Below, in pieces: positions 1 to 12,149 of a DNA stretch of 64,000 nt. Numbering within the stretch: position 1 is the stretch's first letter; each line of letters starts with the position of its first letter. The stretch comes from Epichloe hybrida (Eukaryota > Ascomycota > Sordariomycetes > Hypocreales > Clavicipitaceae): assembly GCA_019022495.1 (NCBI GenBank), contig JAFEKR010000026.1:558001-622000 (forward strand), written 5' to 3'. The translations under genes were made by a program, and so were the position numbers. The notes under the pieces were generated by a model. The model ran no database searches. It was not told where the DNA came from and worked only from the letters and a program-made list of their open reading frames with translations.

Positions 1-34
1 AAACGCCCTACGACGACGAGCTTCTGCTTTCGCC

Positions 35-1464
35 ATGGTCTTCCTCACGACTCCGCGGAGACCGCGGTCCTCATCAAATCCAGCTACGCCAGCATCCCAT
101 GCCAAGGCACAGCAGCTTCCACGCTCCGAGAAGAAGAGACTCAATGGCACATGGAAAGATGGCCAGTGGTGGTGTAAGTCAAAGCAAGCCATGTTTTACC
201 CACGAACTTGACGTTTCTCCTTTCCTCTTTTTTTCCTCCTCTTCTACACATCATGGAGGCTTCCTCGCCTTCCGCATGTTGCCCTGATGCTCGGGAAGAA
301 GTGGATATTCCCCTATACGATTGAATTGGAAATATGTCGTACCGCATACCCAAGTAAAAGGCCATTTGAAAGCATGTCCTGGCTGAACTAACATTTCCCT
401 TTTTGTGTCTGTGACCAGGCAACTGTGAGCCCCGAAAACAGGCAGCTCTACGTGAAGTAACGAAGAAAGCTAGCCCGAACAAAGGCAGGTTCTTTTGGAC
501 TTGTCCGACCTATCCTTTCTGCAACTTGTTCTTGTGGAGAGAGGATGCTGTCCTCCGAGAAACAGGTCTTCCTGCAGGCCCAAAGAGTATTGGAGACGAT
601 GAATCGGTGCAGTCGCACAGGCCCAAAACGCCAACATTCACACAACAACCTCTCGAGTCGTTTGGTATACAGACATCGGCCGCACGACGGCTTGCGATTT
701 CGAGCGCTGGTGACTCAGATGGCAGAGAATCCAAGTCTGTCAACACAGGCTCTGATAGCACCCAGACAGTGCGGGAACAGGCCTCAGGGACTAGCTCGAC
801 TGGTCCTACCACACCTAGCTTGAAGAGGAAGAGGATGGCTCAAGATGAGTGGGGACAGGACGACAACTTCAGTGACCTGAACTCGGATGACGAGCGCAAA
901 TTGGCGGAAATCACGGACGAGAGCGCCAAAAAGGCAGCTCTGAAAGGCGCCGCCAACAACATCTTTACCACTCCTACCACCAGTCGTCGCACCACTGACA
1001 TGGTGGCCGGTCTTCCAACGCCTTCCGTATCCAGGACACTGTTCTCAGCGCCAAGTAGCAAAAGGTCCAAAACGGTATCCTTCGAGGACCCCGTTTCCTC
1101 AAGCATCTTGACAACACCGAGCAAGACATCGTCCACCGTCTCCGAGGCCAGTGACGTCACTCCATCGGGCATTCACTACGATTCTACTCAGGGTCTCACA
1201 GATCAGGTCATGGCCCTGCTCAGAGGCCAAAAGATAGACCCGACGGTTCTTCAGACTGTCCACGGGCTCCTCGATGCTGCCTCGAGAAAAACCAAGGGCA
1301 TTGCCCTGGGACGTGATAAAACCCGAGAAGCATTGCAAAAAAAGGACGACAAGATTGCCAAGCTACAAGACAAGATCCGCAGTCTGGAAAACAAAGCCGC
1401 GTTTGATCATCAGAATATGACGGAGGCGAAGCGCAGAATCATGCAAGCGTATGAGGGCATATGA
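35..1464 (+). CDS. GRF-type zinc finger protein with C-terminal coiled coil
   Basis: Two exons, 35-173 and 419-1464, give 394 residues; the intron has GTAAGT and CAG ends. A GRF zinc finger spans about residues 45-90: Cys47, Cys49, Cys75 and Cys81 as candidate zinc ligands, with a central NKGRFFWTCP and a CNLFLW tail. The intron falls inside the first zinc-ligand codon (T|GC). GRF fingers bind single-stranded nucleic acid in proteins such as APE2, TOP3A and NEIL3. Here the finger is N-terminal and followed by a long low-complexity Ser/Thr region and a basic coiled coil (about 270-300), with no nuclease or topoisomerase domain. The role is therefore unknown, perhaps nuclear nucleic-acid binding. 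The start at 35 has a good context (cgccATGG), but the frame is open upstream to the window edge, so an earlier start outside the window is possible. Confidence 0.85.
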
Positions 1465-2572
1465 ACGGGGCAAAGGCTGACACGTCTTCATCATGGGGTT
1501 CCGGCGTTTCAATTCACGGATTCTCACACGATGCTTTTCTTTTCCTTCCTCGTCCCTCGATTACACCCCGTGCGTATAGACACGAACTGTGACATGTTAA
1601 AAGAAAAATCATCAGTGCTCCAATACCCAAGACACCATGAACTGCCCAGCATACTCCCTTCCTACAAGCGAGCAAGGCAGCTACTCCCTCCTCATTCTAC
1701 CCCGTGTAAAAAGAAACGTTACTACAGAGCACTCCCACTATCCGCACCATTGCCAAACGAGAAAACCCCAAAGAAATCCTTCCGTGCACACGCACCCCCT
1801 GCCAAATCGGAAGAAATATCTCTCCGCCATGTATTTTCACAAGAGGCCATGCTGTGCCTCCATGTATGCGAGAATCTGCGTTCGTGGCACAAATCGACAC
1901 AACGCGCGGCTGGGCGGTTCGTACGCCCCAACGAGACTTTGTGCTCCGGAACAACCCAGTGACAAAGGTTGTGACACGGAAGCAAAAGCAAAAGCGTATA
2001 GAACCATTAAACATGTTCCCGAGGAATACAGGCCCAACAGGAGACCTCCCTCCAGTCATTGCTCTCGCGGGGAAATACCCCCTTTACCGGACGAGCGGGC
2101 AGCCGTCGTCCGTCGGAGATGGCATCATGTTCTTTGCGACTTGGTTGATATGTCCGGTCGGAGCTTCGCTCTGATTCCGGCCGGGGTTTTGCAACCATGC
2201 CCCTTGTCGTCGGCTAGGTCCTAGATCTGAGATGAGGGGTTCTGCTGAAACATCGATTACACCATCATCGGACCTTGTACAAGTGTGTCTTTAATAAAAG
2301 TGGGATTTAACAAAAAAAAAACCATCTCTTAGCTACACAGCTTCCGTTCCCTCGGGATCAAATACACGACAGGTCCGCCTCCCGCCACTCCCAGTCACGT
2401 TGTCATCCGCAGCTCTGTTTCTACACACGTCTTCTCCCTATCCCGGATATCACTTGTCTTACAACAAAGCAGACGCCTTGAAAGTGCTCCATGTCAATTT
2501 TTTCAGGCTCTGCTATCCTGACCCGTAACGTAGACACATGCCCCCACCCACTGCATGCCACTGCTTCCTTGT
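1465..2572. other. Intergenic 3' flank, no gene seen
   Basis: This stretch lies between the stop of the GRF gene and the stop of sdh1, which converge. Open frames exist on both strands but none resembles a known protein. An AATAAA hexamer near 2291, followed by an A-run at about 2311-2320, could serve as a polyadenylation signal for the GRF gene, implying a long 3' UTR. That is inference. Confidence 0.5.
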
Positions 2573-4952
2573 TTAGTATACACGCTTGAAGGGAGGTACG
2601 GGCTTGCACTCGTTCTCATCCAGAGTGGTGGCGATGACGCGACGGTATGACAGGTCGACCTTGCCGTGGGGCTGCTTCTGGAAGGAAAGAGTATGCTTCA
2701 TCCAGTTCTTGTCGTCTCGGTCGGGGTAGTCCTCCCGGGCATGGGCGCCACGAGACTCCTGTCGCGCGGCGGCAGAGACGGCAGTTTGAGTACTGTTGGG
2801 CACGAATGTGTTTAGTTGTGAAAAAATTATTAAAAATAATAAAAAGACTGCATAGCACTTACGCGCAAGTCAAAAGATTTCGCAGCTCGAGAGTTTCAAC
2901 GAGATCAGAGTTCCAGATCATGCTTCGGTCCTTGATGCCGACCTGGTTGAACATGGGATCAATCTCGCTCATCTTGCGAACACCCTCGTCCAGACTCTCT
3001 TGGGTTCGGAAAACGGAGACGTCGGTCTGCATAGCCTTCTGCATAGCCAGACGAACCTCAGCAGTGCTCTTGGGACCATCCGAGGTTCGGACCTGGTCCA
3101 AAACTTCAATGTGATCAGCGCCAGCATCAGCAGGGAGAGGCTTGAGCTTGTCACCGGGTTTGAAGTTATCACGGATTGTGTGTGAAACAGCACGGCCAAA
3201 GACAACAAGGTCCAGTAAAGAGTTGGCACCCAGACGGTTGGCACCGTGGACAGAGACTGAAGCGGCTTCGCCACAGGCGAACAGACCAGGAACGATCTTG
3301 TCGTTGCCCTGCTCGTCGACGGTGATGACCTCACCAGTGTATCGGGTAGGGATACCGCCCATGTTATAGTGGACAGTTGGCAGGACAGGAATCGGCTGCT
3401 TGGTGACATCGACACCAGCAAAGATACCAGCAGTTTCGGAAATACCGGGCAGACGTTCAGCCAAGATCTCGGCAGGCAAGTGGCTGAGCTGGAGGAAGAT
3501 GTGATCCTTCTCAGCACCAACACCACGGCCCTCGCGTATCTCCATGGTCATGGATCGAGACACGACGTCGCGTGAGGCCAGATCCTTGGCGGTAGGGGCG
3601 TAGCGCTCCATGAAACGCTCGCCCTCTGAGTTGAGGAGGTAACCACCCTCACCACGAGCACCCTCCGTGATCAAGCAGCCGGCACCGTAAATACCAGTAG
3701 GATGGAACTGAACGAATTCGAGATCCTGGTTAGGGAGACCAGCACGAGCAACCATGGCCATCCCGTCACCAGTGCAAGTGTGAGCGGATGTGCAGCTGAA
3801 GTAAGCGCGGCCATATCCACCAGTAGCCAGGACAGTGTTGTTAGCCAGGAATCGATGCAGAGTGCCGTCCTCCTGGTTGTAGGCAAGAACACCGCGGCAC
3901 TCGCCGTCCTGCATGATCAGGTCCAGAGCAAAATACTCGATGAAGTAGTTGGTGTTGTGGGCAAGGGACTGGCCGTAGAGCGTGTGAAGCAGAGCGTGAC
4001 CCGTTCGGTCAGCAGCAGCGCAGCATCGGTAGGCCTGGCCACCCTTGCCGAACTTCTGTGATTGACCTCCGAAAGCTCGCTGATAACTACAAAAAGACGA
4101 CATGTCAGCAAGACACACAACCACGTGGAGACTTACAGGGACAGATAGCTAAAGCAACTCACATCTTGCCTTCCTCGGTACGAGAGAAGGGGCAGCCGTA
4201 GTGTTCGAGTTCGATGATGGAGGCGGGAGCCTCACGCGTCATGTAATGAATAGCATCCTGATCGCCCAGCCAGTCGGATCCTTTGACGGTATCGTACATG
4301 TGCCATCTCCAGTCGTCCTCGTGCATGTTTCCTAGGGCAGCGTTGATACCACCCTGAGCGGCGACGGTGTGTGACCGGGTTGGGAAAAGCTTGGAGATAC
4401 AGGCAGTGTTGAAGCCAGCCTCAGCAAGACCGAAGGCAGCGCGCAAACCGGCACCGCCGGCACCGACAACGAGCGCATCGTATTCGTGGTCCTGGATTGA
4501 GGTGGGTCAACATCAGGTTGTTGGATACGACGGGGGCAGTTTCACGCAAGTAGACGACGTACGATAACGTTGTACTTTGTACTCAGATGGGGAGAAGCCT
4601 CCTTGGCTCTCAGGGGATTATTGGTTATAATTCGAGCTGCCGGGCGTTTGTCAAGTCAGCTTGTGCTTTTATACCAAATGCTGTTGCTTATCGAGGCACA
4701 CTTACCAGCTGGTCGTGTGGTGGAAAAGGCCCTGGCCTGACTTCTCGCCAGTCGCGAGAACTGCATCACAAACACTGTGTTAGCGCAAAGCCGGTACAGC
4801 CAGTCTCATGCAGAAGAGCAAAGAGGGCAATTAGTCATTTGGTTGTGGTCGGCGGCAGAGAGGATAGGATGCAGCTGGAATCGACTTGGGTGGGAGAGAC
4901 GACGTACGGCAGAGCCAGAGGCCAATTTTCTCAGAGCCATAGAAGAAGCCAT
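2573..4952 (-). CDS. sdh1: Succinate dehydrogenase flavoprotein subunit, mitochondrial (complex II)
   Basis: Six exons on the minus strand (4908-4952, 4706-4760, 4563-4636, 4163-4491, 2863-4086, 2573-2792) splice in frame to 648 residues, the usual fungal Sdh1 length. The first three exons encode a presequence rich in Arg, Ser and Ala that ends near [12 protein letters not shown]. Then come the FAD dinucleotide motif GAGGAG (68-73), the covalent-flavin region [10 protein letters not shown] with His99 as the likely FAD-linked histidine, the conserved [20 protein letters not shown] block, and the family C-terminus ending PPFKRVY. The enzyme oxidises succinate to fumarate and feeds electrons to ubiquinone on the inner mitochondrial membrane. 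The N-terminal coding part is split by four introns of 147, 69, 71 and 76 nt, a pattern common in fungal mitochondrial genes. Nothing is missing or truncated. Confidence 0.97.
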
Positions 4953-5632
4953 CGTCAAGAAGAATCAGGGTCAGCAAGATGCTTGCGCCGACAATCGAGA
5001 CCCGATGGCGTTGGAGCTCGGCGGATGGGAAGAGAAGTCGGGACCAAAATCAATGAGCATGAATCCACGATGGGGTTGGTTGGTTGGTTCTACGTTTCTT
5101 TGCGCCGCTCGGAATTGGATCCTCCGTGCTTCCTCGGTTCAGTCGGCCAATCAGCATGCACACATTAGCAGCGCCCCCCCGCACCCTGGTGGCGAGTTGC
5201 CTTGGCTCAATAGCCTATTAAACCGTGGCCAACAGGCGCGGCAATTTGTAGGCTGTAAGAACTCTGCTGGTTCCGTCCCCCATCCATCATCACATGGGAG
5301 GCCCCCCCCCCCTTCCGGCTGCTTGTATGTATGTACGGTACATATGTACGGATCATCGACGGGACCCCATTGATCTCAGCAAAAGGGAAGCAGGCTTCAC
5401 TCTCGGCAATACCGTGTCCACACAATCGCACTGTGTTTCCATCTCGCATTAACAAAACTCGTTCTCCATTACCATTATCCAACAATAGGCAACAAGGATT
5501 CGAGTCTGAGCAAGGTCTCATGACCTAGGTATCGACAACACGACCTCCTCCATCTAGCCCATGCTTCTAATGACGGCATGTAAGATAAGATGCCAAACTT
5601 GTTCATCTACAAAGCAGCAGACTAGAACTCAA
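4953..5632. promoter_or_regulatory. sdh1 promoter region and 3' flank of the PX gene
   Basis: 680 bases upstream of the sdh1 start codon, lying beyond the stop of the PX-domain gene. It holds a GGTT repeat near 5084-5096, two C-runs (about 5175-5181 and 5300-5311), and a palindromic GTACATATGTAC at about 5338-5349. No conserved reading frame or clear TATA element is seen. Confidence 0.5.
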
Positions 5633-8600
5633 TTAGTTAGCCAAAACGTCTCGCAGCATGACCAAGAAGTTGTCGTGCAACTTGTGGATTTCTGAAATCG
5701 GTGGCTTTGTAGGTTCTCCAGCCGAACGCCGCAGCCGATCCTGTTTCTTAGCCCGTCTTCGTCTTTCCGCCTGAATAGGATCCAACTCGTCCTCTTCCTC
5801 TGCATCAACTTCGGATTCATCGTCCATATCGTACGCCATGTCCTGCAGATCTTGTCCGTCCAGGCCAAAGTCGGATGACTCGAAATGTATTCCGACGGCT
5901 CCAACGGAGCTCGGCGCCTGGCCCTCCGCAGCCATCTTTTGTCTTGTTTTATCATGATGCCACTTCTTTCTAGCCTCTTGCCACGAAATGAGAGCGTTGA
6001 TCTCTTCAATTGCCTTGTTCTTATCCAAGACGCCTCCGCTGACCCCGCCTTCAAACAACGCATTGACGTTCAGGGTACCGTTCTTTGGGCCATGCCGCAG
6101 GAATTCCAAAATCCCCTCAATCCAGCCCATGAGCTGGGTGAACAGACCATTATCGTGCGTATGAACCTCGTGAACAAATTTGTAAAAGTTGTGCTCGTGT
6201 CTCTGACACAAATCTATAAAGGCCTGGACCGTCTGGTTAGGATCTGCCGAAGCGTCTTGCTCTCTACACTTCTCGACAACCTGATGGCGAGATGTTAGTA
6301 AACGTGATGCAGACGCAATGCGCTCCTCTCCTGCAACTTGCGCCGGGATTGACTAACCTTGATCATATCATCAATAAAGACGGCAAAGTCGGTCACGCTA
6401 TTATAGACATTTGCAGACTTGTAGACTCTCACGAGAGGCTCGTAGAAGATTGTGAATAAGTCCCGGAAGAGATACAAGGTGACGGGTTCTTCAATCAACT
6501 TGAGCATCATGGCCTTGTCGCGTTGTCGCGTGCAGAGCTTGAGCAGTTGTTTCAAGTACGAAAAGAGTTGAGCCCCTTGCTTTAGCTCCTCGTCTACATT
6601 CTCAACAGCGTTGTTGAATGCAACGTAAGCGTTGAACAGTCGTTGAACTTGATCACCCGTCAGCTGAGGCTCGATGCGGTCTGATCGCAGGATCGCGACA
6701 ATAAGATCAATGTTCTCTTCCTCTGCTTCGAGTCGAATAGACGCCTTGAGCTCTTCATCAGCGTCAGTGTACCACTTCAGCTTGTCTGTGAAAATGGGAT
6801 CCGCGATCTTGCTCGTTAAAGCGTCGATAGACTTCTGAAAGCTCTTAATTCCATCATTCAAAGTCAGAGAAAATATCCGCTGCATCAGTGATCGAGTACC
6901 GAAAGGCTGTGCGAGGAAAATATCCAGCACGCCGGACATAACGGCTGCTGGGTTGGCAATCCGAATGACATTTTTGAGTACCGAGTAGGGGATGAGTGAG
7001 TGGATGCGCTTGGCTTGCGCGAAAAGCTCGGGAGAGTTGTCCTCGGCGAGGAAAAGGTGATAAATGACTGCCGCAACTTCTATTCTCAGCCACTCGGCAA
7101 ATTTTTGGTACTGCAGGCTCAGGTCTTGGATCCTGCTCTTCTCTTTCACCTCTTTGAAAAGCATGGTGAGACCGTTTCTCTCAACAATGTCTCGGCGGAA
7201 TCTTGGCCAAATTTGTCAGTAAGAAGGGATGGCATCAACACATGGAAAGGGAGCTCCAGCACTCACTGTTCCATGTACTCGTCAAGTTCAGCGGCACGCT
7301 TCCTCGCAATCTCGTAAAATTTCTTCTGCTCCTCTATCCTCTTCTCATCTAATGCTTTGCGCCTCATGATATCGTCGACATCATCATCAGTGGGAGTAAT
7401 TGGCTCCCCGCTCAGAAATTCCTGCATGGCCTTTGTGTGGGCGATTTGGGGATTGTGCAGCAACGATCGAAGGAAGGAGCGAAGAGAAATTCTTTGGCTT
7501 TCTCTCCACAGCACGACACTCTGCAAGCCACAGTTAGCTTTGCTGGATATTTTGGTAATAAAGCGGTATAGAAGAAAAAAATTCACGTACTTCATCACCG
7601 GTATTCTTCTTGTCGGCCGCCGGGCCGGAGCCCAATTTGCCATCAACGGATGGGTGAGAAGACGCCTTGGAGCGGAGTGATCGAGTCGACCCTGGTTTTT
7701 GTCCTTATGATCTTGTCAGATACGCCATTCATTGCCTGGTTGAGTGAGCGTAAGCAACTTACTTGACACACTTGGAGACAACAACGATGAGACGCCACCA
7801 GATGGCGGCGGTGCTCCAGTCATTCTGGTAGATCCCGACGACACAGAGGATGCATCAGAGTCGTCCGCATTGCTCCAGCTAGTCCACAGTCCAGACGTTG
7901 TTGTGCTAGACTTGTTCTTTTTTGGCAGAGGAGGAAGGATGCGACCAGGCAACTCTGTCTTTAACCTTTTATAAAGCTTGGCAAAGTCGCCATATCGTCG
8001 TCCGACAAAATATTCGAGCTCGCCCTTTTGCTTGACGCGGAGCAAGAACTCTGCGTGCTTGTGTTGTCTGATGTTGCGCTTGACAGAAACGACGCGAACA
8101 CATGCTACATTGACATCCCATCCATTTATATAGTTTCCCTCGGGAATCGTGTGCATGACTCCAGTTTCAATCGCGTTGCTGTCAACGATTTCAATCTCGG
8201 AGAATCGAATGCGCTCCTCGAAGCCAGAGGAAGTGCCGATGCCAGACACCATCATCAGTTCGACAAGCTTCTGGGCCTTGATGGCAAGCTTCCTACGCTT
8301 TGTTTCCTCGAGTCGGTCTTCAGAAGAGGAAACACGTTTGCCGGCAAAGGACTCCAAAAACTGTGGCAGTGAATGAGCATATCAGTAAAAGAGAGAAGTG
8401 ATTCAAAAGCACCACAGGATGAGCCAAAACGTACAACTTGTAATCTGTCCTGCCAGAACTCCTTCTCCCTGGCTTTATCAAGAAAGGGAAAGTCCCGAAC
8501 ATGATGAACAAAGATGAAACGAAGTATCGGCAGCTCAGACTCCTGAGGAGGAACTTCGCCATGGTCGGAGCGGAACGGCGCACCGAATCGTTGGAGAGCG

Positions 8601-8943
8601 GTGGGAGAGTTGAGTTCGTTGATTTCCCATTTAACCTGTTTTGAGATCAATTCTCGCTTAAGGTCTGTCTCATGTGTACACGTTAGCTTTGATTTCTCTC
8701 CTTGCTGTGCTTGCTCTCCTTGCTTTCTTGGCAATGCCGACTCGAGGCAGGGTTGGGGGAGCGCAACGTACAGTGTTCTTGCTTTCCGGTCAACGTATGG
8801 CCAGGACGAGGAGTTGAGCCAGAGCTGGCAGTACGAATGGGAAGTTCTTTGATATCTTGGGCGGGAGCAGGATCTTGGACTGTGGCTATCGCTGCCGTAG
8901 TGTCATCTCCGCCCGTGGCGCCGACATTGCCGTCTTGAGCCAT
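5633..8943 (-). CDS. PX-domain protein with PXB and DUF3818 domains (yeast Ypr097w/Lec1-like)
   Basis: Seven exons (8772-8943, 8435-8664, 7763-8360, 7591-7691, 7267-7520, 6358-7201, 5633-6280) give 948 residues, all junctions in frame. A disordered N-terminus is followed by a PXB-type helical region beginning YLKRELISKQVKWEINELNS (from about residue 58). The PX domain (about 205-410) has the RRYGDF phosphoinositide-binding signature and the LPPLPKK loop. A long helical DUF3818-type region (about 440-790) and an acidic, Lys/Arg-rich tail follow. PX domains bind phosphatidylinositol 3-phosphate on endosomes or vacuoles; the yeast relative has been linked to lipid distribution. That assignment is from family memory. 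The PX domain is interrupted by about 90 residues of Ser/Thr/Pro-rich sequence between its proline loop and its last helices. The start at 8943 is the first ATG of the frame-consistent first exon. Confidence 0.9.
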
Positions 8944-10850
8944 GGTGATGGGATATAATGTAATGCGCTTCGTGTGCCCAAGGTCTGGATCCTCGGTGCA
9001 AGTTTGCAAGAGCTTGAAGACCTCTACGGTGGCGGTGAAGCGCCTTCCTTCTCACAAAGGCCAGCTCTCGGAGAGAAGAGGAAAAGATTTGAGATGGCTG
9101 GTTGTTGTTCTTGGTGAGCAGACGAGCTGACGAGCAGACAAGGTTAGTAAAGTATGTACATGTAGGTAGGTGGCGTCACCGAAACAGGGGATGGGGCGAG
9201 CTCGCCAAAAGTCATGGCGGGGCAGAGCTCTACGGAGTACGTATGTACATACAGCACTCGACGGCTCCGTACATGTACATACAGTGGGTGTATACTCCGT
9301 ACATACACTGACTGACATTGAACGAGGCGCAGGGGCGCAGGGGCGCCTTCCGTGCCTCTTTTTTCGGTTGTACTTTTTGGGTCGCTTTCATGCGCCTGGT
9401 CGGGCTTCGCTGGTCCAGGTTTTGTCAGAGCAAGCGTTCACTGTTTCGTCTGTGTCAGTTGTTAGTCAAAGCCAAAGCTGAAGCGAATCAATCAAGCTGG
9501 CACCCGAAGCAATATCCGGAGTCTCCTGTCAAAGAGAGTCCGAGATGAATCACGCAGCTTTGTCTGCAGAGTCGCTGGAGGATCAGGCGCACTTGTAGCG
9601 TTGCTGAGCACAGAGCCTTCATATCTTGCTTCATTTTCTTCTCCTGGAAGCCACGGTTGCACATGGCACGGCATGGCATGGGCGCAATATGGAGCAGCCC
9701 GTTGATGACGATGCCACAGCCTCAAACCCCTCGGCGGTTACTGTCAGTGACCAGTGGCCGTGCGGCCGAGGCCCGGGCAACATGGCGCGACGCGAGTACC
9801 CGTTACGATTCATTCAATGTCTTTTCTTCTTTCGCGACCAAAACAAGAGGTCTAAGCTAAAGCTGGATGTTAGCCAAGAACATGGGCGGGATAATCATTA
9901 AGCTGGCGGAGCATGAGCCAGACATGACGTAAGCACGGCAAGTCAGCACGCGGCCATCTCAACGAGCATGCAATGTAACCATGACCACGGAAGTTTCCCG
10001 TCAAGCCTACCTTTTTTTTCTTCTCCTTTTTCATTGCACACTTCACGGCAATGTATGTACGCTCAACTCGTCAATGTAATGGTGCGCCCAATGTGGTTCC
10101 AGTCTAGCGTATGAATCTTCCCACGTCACGGAGACAAAAACAGGAAGAAACATGGTCGTGCGCTAATCATAACCTGCACCAAAGAGTCTATAATTATGCG
10201 CCTGGTACTCCGTATTAGCTAGCATTCTCTTCTCTTCTTCGAACCATTTGTATACGTGCAGAGCCATGCCGTCTCAGCGATATTTCAATGCTCCCAACGT
10301 ATTACGCCCATGCCGGCGAGTACCGCCGGGAATCTAGTTGTTGGATGAGAACCGCAGAATACCAAGACGTCACATCGCACGCACCCTAGTCCAGCCCTCT
10401 CCGCTCCGGGGGCTGTGATAGTTGCTGGGGCTACTGTACAGCAAGTACCAGGGAGGGTGTTGTGTTGCCGAAGCTTGGCGTACATGTACCGAGTACATGT
10501 TAATACATGTATGCACTTGTTGCTGTACTGATTTGTTGGGGGCGACAAATGACACCTTGCGTGGTCACAACAGGCAGGGTTTGCTAATCTTGTCCACGCG
10601 TCAGGATCACGACCAATCGTGGCATCTAGCGGGGTAAACAAACGGAAGTTGAGAGAAGGCTCGATAATAGCATAGAGCATTGTTTGACTGCATCTTCGTA
10701 CGTACAAAACATGAAAGAAACGCTGTAATTATTATGACTTGAGGGTATCATCGATTACGCTGTAGGTTAATAATGCTCTACGACTTGCATTCTGCAAAAA
10801 CACCACGTTTCAACCCCCCCTGGGGCAAGTAGATAACTCGGTCAAGGCAT
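8944..10850. other. Intergenic region with TACGGAGTA motifs, no gene seen
   Basis: About 1.9 kb upstream of the PX gene and downstream of the coiled-coil membrane-protein gene. It contains alternating GTACAT/ATGTAC palindromes at 9150-9310 and exact copies of TACGGAGTA or its complement at 9231, 9293 and 10206. Another ATGTAC-rich patch lies near 10480-10520. Reading frames here are short and show no recognisable domain. Confidence 0.6.
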
Positions 10851-11687
10851 TCAAAGCTCATCAAATCCACGCAGCTGCTCGGCATCCCCCAGAGGCGCTT
10901 TCCACAACAACGTCCTCCCCGACTCCTCCTCCACGCTGTCGTTCCGCCGAGAAGTCAACCACGGCGGGACATTCGGGCTCGTGGCCGTATTCCAATCCGC
11001 AGGTCCGCCTTTGGCGCCTCTCGTCGTGCTGGCGTAATTCATACCTATCACAAAAGCCACCACGATCAGTGCCACAATGGTAGTGGCAGACCAGATTATC
11101 TTGAGCCTCTTCAGAGTCTTTTCTTGCCATTGCCTATCAGCCTGCTCCCACCTCTCCACGCACTTTTGAACGACATCGACGCGGGTGGCTAGGGCCGAAG
11201 TCCTGCCGCGCGCATCGTATATGCGTTTCTGTAGAGCGGCCATTTTCCTCTGTTGTTCTTCGAAATTGCCGGCAGTGCTGAGCTGTCGAATGATGTCGCT
11301 TTCGAGATCGCGGGCGTGCTTGTCAAACGTCTCGCAGATGTCATGGGAGCTCTGTGCCAGGTCTCGCAAGGCAGCCACTGTGTTCCGAAGAGCGCTCGTC
11401 CTTTCCAGGACAGAATAATACGTATCGTCTAGTCGTTTGGTCATGCAGGTCGCGAAGGAGTCTAACTCCATCAGCGACTGCTTTAATCCACTTGTAGGAT
11501 CATGAAATGTTAGCGACTTTGTCCGAAAAGCAAATTTGAAAAAATCGCACTTGCACGTGGTCTCGGATTCTGATCCGAGCGAGTCAAGATATACGTACTC
11601 TGTCCGCAGAGAGGCCTTCTCCTGCTCCAACAGAAGACTTGCCTCCCTCGACTCCCTCGACTCCCCATGGCCATTCTCCTTGGGCAC
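10851..11687 (-). CDS. Conserved coiled-coil single-pass membrane protein, 5' end unresolved
   Basis: Two exons are supported: 11551-11687 (5' end open) and 10851-11490. They are joined over a 60-nt intron with donor GTGCGA, branch GCTAAC and acceptor CAAG, which restores SETTC-N-GLKQSLMELDSF. The protein is a long helical region with heptad-like character (about residues 55-185 of the visible part), then one hydrophobic segment (IVALIVVAFVIG core), then a polar tail of about 55 residues ending FDEL. It is probably an organelle or endomembrane protein; I do not recognise its function. There is no ATG in frame before the LMEL methionine. The frame is open upstream through an 11-base G run at 11736-11746 (PPP in the protein) to a stop near 11780. 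The true start must be in a further upstream exon, or the homopolymer has an indel. Confidence 0.75.
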   Translation of the reverse strand: MPKENGHGESRESREASLLLEQEKASLRTEYVYLDSLGSESETTCKCDFFKFAFRTKSLTFHDPTSGLKQSLMELDSFATCMTKRLDDTYYSVLERTSALRNTVAALRDLAQSSHDICETFDKHARDLESDIIRQLSTAGNFEEQQRKMAALQKRIYDARGRTSALATRVDVVQKCVERWEQADRQWQEKTLKRLKIIWSATTIVALIVVAFVIGMNYASTTRGAKGGPADWNTATSPNVPPWLTSRRNDSVEEESGRTLLWKAPLGDAEQLRGFDEL

Positions 11688-12149
11688 CGGAATACCTGCC
11701 CGCCGGCTTCCGCTGAATGAAAACGTCCGCGGGGCGGGGGGGGGGGCTTCCGAATACCCCGTTTTTTTAAAAATAAGTCATCAGAATGTGCCCAAATGCC
11801 AAATGCCACAGCATACGCCCAACTCCGTCATATGTCGAACCATCGGCGATGGCCCCTGCGTGCCAGCAAGCTTCACATTTCTTCAGAGCTACTCCGTACT
11901 CCGTTGGAATTTCGGAGTACCCTTTCGTTTGTGTTTGTGGGATTCAAGACCCTGCGGGCCCGACCAAGCCGATGGCAGCCGATGGCAGCCTGGAAAGCCA
12001 CATCCAGATGTGACGAGAAATGCCAATAGATGAAGGGCTACAGAGCCAACGGGAAAGACCGCATCTGAAAGATGGTCGCAATTTCGCCGTCATACCTTGT
12101 CGTTGAGGACCCAAAAGGAAAAGGCACACCGTTCCTGACCTCTGGGCGG
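11688..12149. other. Gap between membrane-protein gene and cgr1, with homopolymer tracts
   Basis: Contains the 11-base G run at 11736-11746 and a T7A5 tract near 11762-11773, both within the possible 5' extension of the neighbouring minus-strand gene. A TACTCCGTA copy lies at 11890-11898, followed by an overlapping partial repeat and a CGGAGTAC. No independent gene is seen. Confidence 0.5.

Noticed and set aside
1531..2224. Overlapping plus- and minus-strand frames of 120-195 codons after the GRF gene
   Set aside because: They show no conserved motif, overlap in several frames and fit 3' UTR or intergenic sequence.
4587..5373. Plus-strand frames of 193 and 198 codons opposite the sdh1 5' exons
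   Set aside because: They overlap the antisense of sdh1 presequence exons, introns and promoter; splicing of sdh1 accounts for the region.
10285..10707. A 140-codon minus-strand frame
   Set aside because: Low-complexity and intergenic, with GTACAT repeats and no recognisable features.
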